In this document: positions 1 to 5,601 of the stretch, in pieces
Layout: the number at the start of each line of letters is the position of its first letter
Position numbering within the stretch: position 1 is the first letter of the stretch
Assembly (NCBI GenBank): GCA_900544455.1
Contig: UQVJ01000103.1
Span: forward strand, 1 to 5,601
Origin: an uncultured Eggerthella sp.
GTDB lineage: Bacteria > Actinomycetota > Coriobacteriia > Coriobacteriales > Eggerthellaceae
Reading direction: 5' to 3'
Length of the DNA stretch: 5,601 bases
The notes under the pieces: generated by a model
The model's input: only the letters and a program-made list of their open reading frames with translations
Databases searched by the model: none
What the model was told of the DNA's origin: nothing
Position numbers and translations under genes: made by a program

Positions 1-822
1 CATATGCTCAAGCTTCATAAGCGCCATACGCAAATAAGCCGGATCGATTCCCTTAACCGTAACAGGGCCACCGAGCAGGGCACCCGCCGTAAGGAACGTG
101 CCTGCTTCGATGCGGTCGCCCACCGTAGTGTGCTCGCATGGATGCATTTCGGAGAGAGCGACACCCTTTACCGTAATGGTTGGCGTACCCGCGCCCTCCA
201 CATGAGCGCCCATGGCATTCAGCATATTAGCTAGATCGACGATTTCTGGCTCACGCGCGGCATTGTCGATAACCGAAGTGCCCGGAGCAACAACAGAGGC
301 CATAAGCATATTTTCGGTTGCACCAACACTCGGAAACTCGAGCAGCACATCAGCCGAATGTAGGCCATTTGGAGTGGAAGCATAAAGATAGCCGTGGCTG
401 TTTTCGAATTCTACGCCCATAGCTTCGAGCACCTTAAGGTGCATGTCGATTTTACGGGCACCGATTTTACAACCACCAGGCATCGCAACGCGTGCGCAAC
501 CAAAGCGACCCACAAGCGGGCCCAACACAGAAATGCTAGCGCGCATCTTCGAAACAAGCTCATAGGGAGTGTCGTGGCCTTCGGCATGTTCGGTATCGAT
601 GATAAGCGAGTGGCCATCCCATTCAACCGTTGCGCCCAGGCTACGAATCACGTCGTTCATGATCTCGATATCGGAGATATGGGGAATATTGTGGAGCGTG
701 CTCTTGCCTTGGCCCAGCATTGTTGCCGCAATAAGCTTCAACGCAGAATTCTTAGCGCCGCTGATCTGTACCGTACCTGAAACGTTTTCGGTTTCACGCG
801 CAATAATTACTTCTTCGGACAT
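1..822 (-). CDS. murA: UDP-N-acetylglucosamine 1-carboxyvinyltransferase (MurA), N-terminal 274 residues, cut by window edge
   Basis: MurA is a cytoplasmic enzyme that transfers enolpyruvate from phosphoenolpyruvate to UDP-GlcNAc, the first committed step of peptidoglycan synthesis. The reading frame is open from the ATG at 822 to the left edge, giving 274 of the roughly 420 residues usual for the family. Visible motifs: SGAKNSALKLIAA at residues 21-33, with the Lys-Asn pair (24-25) that matches K22/N23 of E. coli; MRAS at 93-96 with the conserved Arg94; GGCKIGARKIDMHL at 116-129, where Cys118 is the catalytic, fosfomycin-target cysteine and Arg123 a substrate-binding residue; EFPSVGATEN at 162-171; NAAREPEIVDLA at 187-198; and GDRIEAGTF at 235-243. 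The C-terminal part, including the general-base Asp, lies outside the window. An in-frame TGA just upstream of the ATG fixes the start, although no clear Shine-Dalgarno sequence precedes it. It lies 167 nt downstream of tsf on the same strand, with a hairpin between, so it is probably a separate transcription unit. Cys at 118 rather than Asp predicts ordinary fosfomycin sensitivity of the enzyme itself (inference). Confidence 0.97.
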   Translation of the reverse strand, partial: MSEEVIIARETENVSGTVQISGAKNSALKLIAATMLGQGKSTLHNIPHISDIEIMNDVIRSLGATVEWDGHSLIIDTEHAEGHDTPYELVSKMRASISVLGPLVGRFGCARVAMPGGCKIGARKIDMHLKVLEAMGVEFENSHGYLYASTPNGLHSADVLLEFPSVGATENMLMASVVAPGTSVIDNAAREPEIVDLANMLNAMGAHVEGAGTPTITVKGVALSEMHPCEHTTVGDRIEAGTFLTAGALLGGPVTVKGIDPAYLRMALMKLEHM

Positions 823-917
823 ATCTCATGCACCCAATCTACTTGATGCGGATTCTTCATACCCATGCCAAATCGAAACAAGGCATGCCTACTCTATTTA
901 TAGCCCTATTATGCAGA

Positions 918-965
918 CAAGCCCTTCCAGAGAAGGGTTTTACCCCAAATCTCTGGAAGGGCTTG
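918..965 (-). terminator. Perfect 16-bp hairpin downstream of tsf, probable terminator without U-tract
   Basis: Positions 918-933 and 950-965 are perfect reverse complements (16 bp) around a 16-nt loop. It starts 25 nt past the tsf stop codon and lies before murA, so the natural reading is the end of the rpsB-tsf transcript. The tail is unusual: no T-run follows the stem in the direction of tsf transcription. Instead a T7 run (the A7 at 967-973 on the plus strand) lies 5' of the stem. A 5-bp stem at 972-976/987-991 overlaps the tsf stop codon and is followed directly by that T7, so a weak second terminator may precede the large hairpin. The loop also allows a competing 6-bp hairpin at 922-937. 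The structure is certain from the sequence; the terminator role is inferred. Confidence 0.55.
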
Positions 966-989
966 CAAAAAAAGCGTTGTTAAATTCGC

Positions 990-1859
990 TTACTCGCCCA
1001 GCATGAAGCGGGTGAAGGAAACGATCTCGATGGTGGTGCCAAGAGCCTTGGCAACCTCAGCCGTGTAATCGTTTACAGACTGATCGGGGTTCTTAACGAA
1101 AGCCTGCTCGGTGAGGCAGTTCTCCTTGTAGAACTTCTCCATACGACCAGTAGCGATCTTTTCCTGGATGTTCTCGGGCTTGCCGGATTCAGCAGCCTGT
1201 GCCTTGTAGATGCTCATCTCGTGCTCTACAACTGCGGGATCTACCGATTCGCGAGTTGCGGAAACGGGGCTTGCAGCAGCAACCTGCATAGCAACGTCAC
1301 GACCATACTTCTTGAAATCGTCGTTGGTTGCGAAAGAAGCGTCGCCCAGCTTGAACTCGACCAGAACGCCGATCTTGCCGCCGCCATGAATGTAGGAAGC
1401 AACAGCGCCTTCGGGCTGCTCAGCGAAAGCGAAGCGGGAAAGCTGGATGTTCTCGCCCAAAGTGTGGATGGCGTCGGTTACGACAGCCTCTACGGTTTCG
1501 CCTTCGATCTCGGAAGTCTTAAGAGCCTCGAGGTCGGCGGGCTTGTTGGCGAGAACAGCCTTAGCGATCTTCTCTGCGTATGCACGGAACTTTTCGTTCA
1601 TGCCCACGAAGTCGGTTTCGCAGTTGAGCTCTACGAGAGCACCATCATGGCCGCACTCGGAAACGAGAGCCAGAACGGTACCTTCGTCGGTTGCACGGCC
1701 AGCCTTCTTGGCAACAGCAGCAAGACCACGGGTGCGGAGCACGTCTACGGCCTTTTCAAGTTCGCCTTCAGCCTCAACCAGAGCCTTCTTGCATTCCATC
1801 ATGCCAGCGCCGGTCATCTCGCGGAGTTCCTTAACGAGTGCTGCGGTGATTTCTGCCAT
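990..1859 (-). CDS. tsf: Translation elongation factor Ts (EF-Ts)
   Basis: EF-Ts is the cytoplasmic guanine-nucleotide exchange factor that releases GDP from EF-Tu so that it can be recharged with GTP. The 289-residue product is complete and of usual length. It begins with the UBA-like N-terminal domain (about residues 1-55), which contains the family signature around LREMTGAGMMECKKAL (11-26). TDFV at 82-85, within NCETDFVGMNEKF, is the motif that contacts the EF-Tu nucleotide-binding domain. The core continues with HGGGKIGVLVEF (158-169) and ends with GRMEKFYKENCLTEQAFVKNP (from 238) and a short C-terminal segment. The open frame extends 19 codons upstream to 1916, but those codons cross the intergenic hairpin. 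The ATG at 1859 is preceded by AAAGGA with GGA 6 nt away, and the product then begins MAEITAALV as expected, so 1859 is the start. It is the second gene of the rpsB-tsf operon, 73 nt after the rpsB stop. pyrH and frr, which often follow tsf in bacteria, are not next. Confidence 0.98.
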   Translation of the reverse strand: MAEITAALVKELREMTGAGMMECKKALVEAEGELEKAVDVLRTRGLAAVAKKAGRATDEGTVLALVSECGHDGALVELNCETDFVGMNEKFRAYAEKIAKAVLANKPADLEALKTSEIEGETVEAVVTDAIHTLGENIQLSRFAFAEQPEGAVASYIHGGGKIGVLVEFKLGDASFATNDDFKKYGRDVAMQVAAASPVSATRESVDPAVVEHEMSIYKAQAAESGKPENIQEKIATGRMEKFYKENCLTEQAFVKNPDQSVNDYTAEVAKALGTTIEIVSFTRFMLGE

Positions 1860-1880
1860 GGTAATTCCTTTCAGATAGAA

Positions 1881-1905
1881 CCCTCGCCCACTAGACGGGC
1901 GAGGG
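1881..1905 (-). promoter_or_regulatory. GC-rich hairpin between rpsB and tsf, likely attenuator or processing site
   Basis: A perfect 9-bp stem (1881-1889 with 1897-1905, arms CCCTCGCCC and GGGCGAGGG) closes a 7-nt loop in the 73-nt gap between the rpsB stop and the tsf start. In the transcript the stem is followed by UUCUAUCUG, which is only partly U-rich, so full termination is unlikely. It ends 12 nt upstream of the tsf Shine-Dalgarno sequence (1866-1871). A hairpin in the rpsB-tsf spacer is known from E. coli, where it sets the ratio of S2 to EF-Ts mRNA. A similar role as a partial terminator, mRNA stabiliser or RNase site is inferred here. Confidence 0.6.
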
Positions 1906-1932
1906 AGAAATTGCAATGGATTCGTTTAGTGC

Positions 1933-2685
1933 CTATTCAGCAGGGGTTGCCTCTGCAGCAGCTTCAGCTGCGGGCTCTGCGGTCATGTCCTCAACGGTGA
2001 CAGGAGCGCCAGTGCCAGCGATAACAGCATCAGCAACGAACTCTGCGAGCAGACGAACGGAGCGGATTGCGTCGTCGTTTGCGGGGATACCGAAATCAAC
2101 GTCGTCGGGATCGCAGTTGGTGTCGAGCGTGCCCACAACGGGGATGTTGAGACGGTGGGACTCGTGGATAGCGATCTGCTCACGGTTGGTGTCGATGATG
2201 AAGATCATGTCGGGGGTCTTCTTCATGTTGCGGATACCGTTGAGGTTGGTCTGCAGCTTAGCGAGTTCCTTCTTCAGCAGGATCTGCTCTTTCTTGGGCA
2301 GAAGCTCCATGCGGCCGTCGGCTTCCATAGCCTCGAGCTCTTCCATGCGCTGAACGCGAGAGCGGATAGTGGTGAAGTTGGTGAGCATACCGCCGAGCCA
2401 ACGAGCGTTTACGTAAGGCATGCCGCAGCGGTTGGCAGCTTCAGCAACAGATTCCTGAGCCTGCTTCTTGGTGCCTACGAACAGAACCGTGCCGCCCTTT
2501 TCAGCGCAACGGGAAACTGCGGTGTAAGCAGCGTCGAGACCGTACATGGTCTCCTTGAGGTCGATGATGTAGATGTCGCCACGGTTGCCGAAGATGAAGG
2601 GCTTCATCTTGGGGTTCCAGCGACGGGTCTGATGACCGAAGTGGGTGCCTGCGTCGAGCAGGGTCTGTACAGTGATCTTGGACAT
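1933..2685 (-). CDS. rpsB: 30S ribosomal protein S2
   Basis: S2 is a late-assembling protein of the small ribosomal subunit, bound between head and body and needed for recruiting S1 or for mRNA binding. The 250-residue product is complete and typical in length. Recognisable blocks: LLDAGTHFGHQTRRWNPKM (9-27), the N-terminal S2 signature; FGNRGDIYIIDL (32-43); LFVGTKKQAQESV (68-80); YVNARWLGGMLTNFTTI (91-107); the charged coiled-coil protrusion at about 108-150; PDMIFIIDTNRE (158-169); and NIPVVGTLDTNCDPDDVDFGIPAND, from 180, the second signature. Residues 232-250 form an acidic tail rich in Ala, Glu and Pro, which varies between species. The open frame continues upstream to 2763, but GGAG at 2691-2694, 5 nt before the ATG at 2685, and the MSKITVQTLLDAG beginning fix the start. 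It is the promoter-proximal gene of the operon and may autoregulate through its leader. Confidence 0.98.
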   Translation of the reverse strand: MSKITVQTLLDAGTHFGHQTRRWNPKMKPFIFGNRGDIYIIDLKETMYGLDAAYTAVSRCAEKGGTVLFVGTKKQAQESVAEAANRCGMPYVNARWLGGMLTNFTTIRSRVQRMEELEAMEADGRMELLPKKEQILLKKELAKLQTNLNGIRNMKKTPDMIFIIDTNREQIAIHESHRLNIPVVGTLDTNCDPDDVDFGIPANDDAIRSVRLLAEFVADAVIAGTGAPVTVEDMTAEPAAEAAAEATPAE

Positions 2686-2791
2686 TCTTTCTCCATTCGT
2701 TGTGCCTCTGCGCGAGATCATTCCTTTGTTCGCAACCGCCGTGGCGGCCACTGGCGAACGCAAGTCCTTCGCGCATGTGTATTAAAACAGC
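2686..2791 (-). promoter_or_regulatory. Structured 5' leader of the rpsB mRNA
   Basis: If transcription begins about 7 nt past the -10 box, the rpsB leader is about 105 nt long. It contains a hairpin with outer stem GTTCGC/GCGAAC (2754-2759 with 2728-2733). Inside it two alternative small stems compete: GTGG/CCAC and CCGC/GCGG. The rpsB ribosome binding site GGAG (2691-2694) lies outside this hairpin. S2 autoregulation through the rpsB leader is established in gammaproteobacteria; that this leader acts in the same way is only an inference, and I do not recognise a named RNA family here. Confidence 0.4.
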
Positions 2792-2797
2792 CTTTGC

Positions 2798-2825
2798 AGT
2801 ATATCAGCCTTACCGATACATGCAA
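2798..2825 (-). promoter_or_regulatory. Probable sigma-70-type promoter of rpsB-tsf
   Basis: Reading the minus strand, TTGCAT (2820-2825) is separated by 16 nt from TATACT (2798-2803). The -10 box is preceded by TGA, giving an extended -10 element (TGATATACT). The -10 matches consensus at 5 of 6 positions, and the weaker -35 is compensated by the extended -10. The position, about 113 nt upstream of the rpsB start codon with no other minus-strand gene between, fits a housekeeping ribosomal protein promoter. Confidence 0.65.
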
Positions 2826-2947
2826 CAAAATGGAGAAAGAAGACACATCCTCGATCGGGCACTTGCAATTTGCGGTTGAAGCCAAACCATCTTGCCGACC
2901 ACTGGTTCCACTTACGTACTTGCCGATGCTCAATCAAAACATCCTAA

Positions 2948-3931
2948 CCAAGATCTATTATTACAGCTGATGCAGCAGCAGAGGAGCATCTCCCGAAAAA
3001 CATCTGCCCGCTCATTAAAGGCACCTACGGGTTTGCCGTAAGCGAGCACTGCCCCTTCACATACTTTGCCGATCTGATCATCGGCGAAACCACATGCGAC
3101 GGCAAAAAGAAGATGTACGAACTCCTCAATGACATCAAGGACGTCCATGTCATGAACCTTCCGCATGCCCGCAATGCCGAATGGGCCCCTCGTGTATGGC
3201 GCGAGGAATGCGTTGCGCTTAAGGAAGAGCTCGAACGACGTTACGATATCGAGATCACCGACGAAATGCTGCGCGACGCCGCCCGCGTCCGCAATCGCCT
3301 TCGCAAGGGCATCTGCGAAATGTACGAGCTGCAAACGAATGAGCCCCCTGCCATGTGGGGCGTTGAGATGATGACCACGCTTGCGCAAAATACCTTCAAC
3401 TTCGACGTAAACGCTTTTGTCGATAATGTCGAAAAGCTCGTCGAAGAGCGCAAAAGCGCTTACGAGGCCGGCGAGCGCCCCGTGCCCGCAACGACAAAAC
3501 GCATCCTGCTTACCGGCTGCCCCTCTAACGGCGTTATTCAGAAAGTCGGCATGAGCGTCGAAAAGAACGGCGGCGTTATCGTTGCCCTGGACGACTGCGG
3601 CGGCGAACGCACGCAGAAGGCAATGGTCGATCCTGAAGCCGAAGACATCATGGGCGCACTTGCGCAGCGCTACCTCGACATCAACTGCTCGGTTATGACG
3701 CCAAATTCCGGTCGCATGGACAACACCGCTGAGATGTGCCGCAAATACAAGGTAGATGGTGTCATCGATGTGGTGCTCACCGCCTGTCACACCTTCAATG
3801 TGGAAAGCGAGCTCATGCGTCGCAAGATGGACGAGATGGGCATGCCTTACATGAAGATCGAAACCGACTACGCCCCCAACGACCAAGGCCAGATCGATAC
3901 CCGCATCGCCGCATTCATCGAAATGCTGTAA
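2948..3931 (+). pseudogene. 5'-truncated HgdB/double-cubane-type 2-hydroxyacyl-CoA dehydratase family reductase
   Basis: The frame is open from just after a TAA at 2945-2947 to the TAA at 3929-3931 (327 codons), and homology begins near its first codons. Counting from the codon at 2948, conserved family blocks are LPKNICPLIKGTYGFA (15-30), GETTCDGKKKMYELL (46-60), LLTGCPSNGVIQKVG (187-201), DDCGGERT (216-223), CSVMTPNSGR (247-256), LTACHTFNVESE (277-288), and a C-terminal KIETDYAPNDQGQIDTRIAAFIE. Cys20, Cys50 and Cys280 are plausible iron-sulfur ligands. Members of this family (HgdB, BadD/E, double-cubane proteins) are cytoplasmic Fe-S enzymes that receive low-potential electrons from an HgdC-like ATPase and reduce difficult substrates. 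They are usually about 380-430 residues, so some 70-90 N-terminal residues, including an early cysteine motif, are missing; they are not found in any frame back to rpsB. The first in-frame ATG is at 3113, which would lose Cys20 and Cys50 and has only a poor ribosome binding site. No stop or frameshift interrupts the rest, so the truncation is recent or the remnant is still made. Its activator gene is absent. An unrecognised non-ATG start or an assembly join cannot be excluded. Confidence 0.75.
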
Positions 3932-3995
3932 GGCATCCGAATCAGCTTCTCGCATTCGCGAAGTACGCTTTAAGCACCGAATTTCCCGTCCAAGT

Positions 3996-4037
3996 AAAAA
4001 AAATGCCGAGCCGCTTTCGCGGACTCGGCATTTTTTT
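3996..4037. terminator. Bidirectional intrinsic terminator between convergent genes
   Basis: A stem of 12 bp with one bulged A (4003-4014 with 4019-4031, bulge at 4023) closes a TTTC loop. It is flanked by A8 on the left (3996-4003) and T7 on the right (4031-4037). It therefore has a proper U-tract in both directions. It serves the plus-strand reductase frame ending at 3931 and the minus-strand CoA-transferase ending at 4061. This is the only textbook intrinsic terminator in the window. Confidence 0.92.
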
Positions 4038-4060
4038 GATAGCGAATTTGCTACGCGACG

Positions 4061-5299
4061 TTATTTGCCTGCCAAAACATCGAGATCGATAGGACCGGAA
4101 ACGGAGCCATCAGCCTCTGCAGCCTTAATCTGCTCGTCGGTATAGCCCAGATCACGCATGATTTCCTCGGTTGCGCTACCCAGCTTATCGGAAGGCGTGT
4201 AATTGGGAGCTTCCTCAGACTCGAACTGAATGGGAGGAGTGGGGACCCAGCGTTCTGCCTCGGGATACTTGATCTTTACCAGGTAATCGTTCACCAGAGC
4301 GTTCTGATCCTCATAAACATCAAGCGGGGTCTGGCACAGCTCGCAAGGAATACCCGCATCCTTGAAAATCTTCAAAGCTTCAGCGGCGGTCATCTTTGCC
4401 AGAGCTTCGTCCAAAATACCAACCACTTCGGCATTCAGGCCATCGGCATTCATCTTGTTGCAGTTGTTCAGGCGCTCAGAGCCGATGAGGTCTTCGCGAC
4501 CGATAAGGCCCATGATCTTGTCGTAATCGCGATCGTATTCAGGATCGCACATAGCGATGGATTTACCGTCGCCTGCGGTGTAAACATTGTTGAAGGGGCA
4601 GATAACCTCAAGACGGCTCTTGGGGTACGGATTGCCATACTGGGCAGAGATCATGCCCGTCATCAAAGCGTAGATAGCGGCATGCTGCAATGCGCACGTT
4701 ACGTACTCGCCTTCGCCAGTCTGATTACGACCGATGATCGCAGCGCAAACGCCAGCAGCAAGGAACATGGAAGCCTGGAGATCGCCATAACCATTGGTGG
4801 GGATCATCGGAGAATCGCCGCGGTTTACCGTGGTGCCAAATACGCCGCCACGAGCCATGTAGCAAGTTACGTCAAAACCAGGATCGTCCTTTTCGGGACC
4901 CTTCTTGCCGTAGCCCAAACCATGAGCCATGATGAGCTTCGGATATTTAGCATGCAGGGTTTCCCAGTCGAGACCCATCTTCTTCAGGGATTTCGTGCGG
5001 GTGTTGGTCAGGAACACATCAGCATCGGCCAGGAGCTTGTCCATAACCTCAGCGCCGGTTTCGCTCTTCAGATTCAGAGAAATGAAGCGCTTGTTCAGAT
5101 TGCACATATCGAAAGCGAGGTTTTCCTCGTCCGACATGGGCATGTTGAATACCGCGGCTTGGGTTACGCGCAGCGGATCGCCCTTTGCTGCCTCAACCTT
5201 AATAACGTCGGCGCCCCATTCGCCCAAAACGCGACCAGTCGCAGGCGTTGCCATGTACGTAGTAAGATCGACGACCTTGATTCCCTTTAGTGGTTTCAT
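4061..5299 (-). CDS. CaiB/BaiF family III CoA-transferase, FldA/HadA-like
   Basis: Family III CoA-transferases are cytoplasmic, form interlocked dimers and move CoA between an acyl-CoA donor and an organic acid through an aspartyl-CoA thioester intermediate. The 412-residue product is full length. Visible features: VVDLTTYMATPATGRVLGEWGADVIKVE from residue 9, the N-terminal CoA-binding signature; KGDPLR (39-44); NLNKRFISLNLKSETG (67-82); LTNTRTKSLKKMGLD (97-111); YGKKGPEKDDPGFD (130-143); and NGYGDLQASMFLAAG (169-183), in which Asp173 is the expected catalytic residue. The small domain follows (about 225-330), and the chain then returns to the large domain. From memory the overall pattern is closest to FldA (cinnamoyl-CoA:phenyllactate CoA-transferase) and HadA, which feed 2-hydroxyacyl-CoA dehydratases; carnitine, bile-acid or other acids remain possible, and the substrate cannot be read from the sequence. 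The ATG at 5299 has a strong AAGGAG site. The gene is monocistronic within the window and convergent with the truncated reductase. Confidence 0.93.
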   Translation of the reverse strand: MKPLKGIKVVDLTTYMATPATGRVLGEWGADVIKVEAAKGDPLRVTQAAVFNMPMSDEENLAFDMCNLNKRFISLNLKSETGAEVMDKLLADADVFLTNTRTKSLKKMGLDWETLHAKYPKLIMAHGLGYGKKGPEKDDPGFDVTCYMARGGVFGTTVNRGDSPMIPTNGYGDLQASMFLAAGVCAAIIGRNQTGEGEYVTCALQHAAIYALMTGMISAQYGNPYPKSRLEVICPFNNVYTAGDGKSIAMCDPEYDRDYDKIMGLIGREDLIGSERLNNCNKMNADGLNAEVVGILDEALAKMTAAEALKIFKDAGIPCELCQTPLDVYEDQNALVNDYLVKIKYPEAERWVPTPPIQFESEEAPNYTPSDKLGSATEEIMRDLGYTDEQIKAAEADGSVSGPIDLDVLAGK

Positions 5300-5304
5300 T
5301 GGAT

Positions 5305-5310
5305 CTCCTT
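5305..5310 (-). promoter_or_regulatory. Strong Shine-Dalgarno site of the CoA-transferase
   Basis: AAGGAG lies 5 nt upstream of the ATG at 5299, inside a long purine-rich stretch (GGGGAGGGGGAAAGGAG on the minus strand). It fixes the start codon and is the strongest ribosome binding site in the window, so efficient translation is expected. Confidence 0.85.
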
Positions 5311-5404
5311 TCCCCCTCCCCGGGCGGCTTTTTCACGCGAGCATTACGCGCATAGCGCCCCTGGTGCGCATACAGCACCCGGAGAATCACAAACCAATGA
5401 ACCC

Positions 5405-5410
5405 ATTATA
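5405..5410 (-). promoter_or_regulatory. Consensus -10 box of a probable CoA-transferase promoter
   Basis: The minus strand has a perfect TATAAT, about 105 nt upstream of the start codon. At 16-18 nt spacing there is no TTGACA-like -35 (the sequence there is GC-rich, around CCGCGG). A promoter of this kind usually needs an activator. A dyad CGGC-AAA-GCCG (5420-5430) lies in the spacer, and another, ATTGC-5 nt-GCAAT (5443-5457), lies just upstream of the -35 position. Both are short and could be chance, but they sit where a regulator would bind. Confidence 0.45.
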
Positions 5411-5547
5411 GGTTAGCAACGGCAAAGCCGCGGATTGAAGTCATTGCATTCAGCAATAATTCCAGTTGAAACTTATAAAAAACCAATCAGCACGCAACAG
5501 ATGCACCGAAGCCGTTGAGCTAATAATCAATAAGACCAGATGCAAAG

Positions 5548-5588
5548 AAGGCGAGTTCAACCGCCTAAGCAGCGGTTGAACTCGCCTT
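5548..5588 (-). terminator. Perfect 17-bp hairpin at right edge, possible terminator of an unseen gene
   Basis: Positions 5548-5564 and 5572-5588 are perfect reverse complements (arms AAGGCGAGTTCAACCGC and its complement) around a 7-nt loop. Since the plus-strand frame to the left is already stopped at 4003-4037, the most likely client is a minus-strand gene entering from beyond 5601. The minus-strand tail after the stem is CTTTGCATC, so there is no real U-tract, as with the hairpin after tsf. The strand and role are inferred. Confidence 0.5.
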
Positions 5589-5601
5589 GATGAACATAAA
5601 T

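Larger units (their letters stand above)
5300..5601. other. Gene-free upstream region of the CoA-transferase
   Basis: No frame in this 302-nt stretch carries a credible gene. It holds the ribosome binding site, a leader of about 100 nt with small hairpins (GGTGC/GCACC at 5363-5367 and 5375-5379; GCGC/GCGC at 5348-5358), a -10 box, two short dyads, an A/T-rich segment around 5457-5485 and the long hairpin near the right edge. The next gene to the right is not visible. Confidence 0.7.

Noticed and set aside
897..913. -10-like boxes upstream of murA on the minus strand (TATAAA at 897-902, CATAAT at 908-913)
   Set aside because: Neither has a -35-like hexamer at 16-18 nt. A murA promoter probably exists in this gap, but I cannot place it.
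394..1006. Plus-strand frames of 128 and 145 codons within murA and the murA-tsf gap
   Set aside because: They are antisense to murA, and the second runs through the hairpin and into the tsf end. There is no domain, start signal or homology.
1860..1916. 19-codon N-terminal extension of tsf
   Set aside because: It is translated from the intergenic hairpin. EF-Ts begins at the ATG at 1859, with its own ribosome binding site.
1221..2000. 259-codon plus-strand frame across tsf and the rpsB end
   Set aside because: It is antisense to two certain genes and crosses the intergenic hairpin; there is no recognisable domain or ribosome binding site.
2686..2763. 26-codon N-terminal extension of rpsB
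   Set aside because: The extension overlaps the structured leader, is unlike S2 proteins, and the ATG at 2685 has a good ribosome binding site.
2155..2970. 271-codon plus-strand frame that runs from inside rpsB to just before the reductase frame
   Set aside because: I checked whether its end could be the missing reductase N-terminus. The residues from 2820 to 2967 show no similarity to the family, and most of the frame is antisense to rpsB.
2930..3955. 341-codon open frame on the minus strand opposite the truncated reductase
   Set aside because: It is the antisense shadow of a strongly homologous plus-strand frame. The product, rich in His, Asp and Val, matches no family I know.

Overview
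This window looks like chromosomal DNA from an anaerobic actinobacterium of the class Coriobacteriia, most likely a member of the Eggerthellaceae with a moderate G+C content (inference). The grounds are the style of the ribosomal protein S2 and EF-Ts sequences, and the combination of a family III CoA-transferase with a 2-hydroxyacyl-CoA dehydratase/double-cubane reductase type gene, which is typical of strict anaerobes. No rRNA, tRNA, CRISPR array, insertion sequence or phage gene was seen.

Layout from left to right. (1) Positions 1-822, minus strand: the N-terminal 274 codons of murA, the first committed enzyme of peptidoglycan synthesis; the rest lies off the left edge. (2) Positions 823-989: a non-coding gap with a perfect 16-bp hairpin that probably ends the rpsB-tsf transcript. 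(3) Positions 990-2685, minus strand: tsf (EF-Ts) and rpsB (S2), a classic translation operon with rpsB first. A GC-rich hairpin lies between the two genes. A good extended -10 promoter at 2798-2825 gives a structured leader of about 105 nt. (4) Positions 2948-3931, plus strand: a long open frame clearly homologous to the middle and C-terminal parts of HgdB/double-cubane-type reductases. It has no N-terminal part and no credible start codon, so it is best read as a 5'-truncated gene remnant placed head to head with rpsB. (5) Positions 3996-4037: a strong bidirectional terminator. (6) Positions 4061-5299, minus strand: a complete CaiB/BaiF family III CoA-transferase resembling FldA/HadA enzymes. 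(7) Positions 5300-5601: its upstream region, with a strong ribosome binding site, a consensus -10 box, small dyads and, near the right edge, a perfect 17-bp hairpin.

The left half is ordinary housekeeping DNA for cell wall and translation. The right half is a small anaerobic-metabolism island: a CoA-transferase that could activate an organic acid to its CoA ester, convergent with the remnant of an iron-sulfur reductase/dehydratase. The two are not an operon, and no HgdC-type ATP-dependent activator is present, so a working pathway cannot be assembled from this window alone. I found no convincing new multi-gene system. The points most worth a second look are the decapitated reductase frame and the two long hairpins that lack a U-tract.
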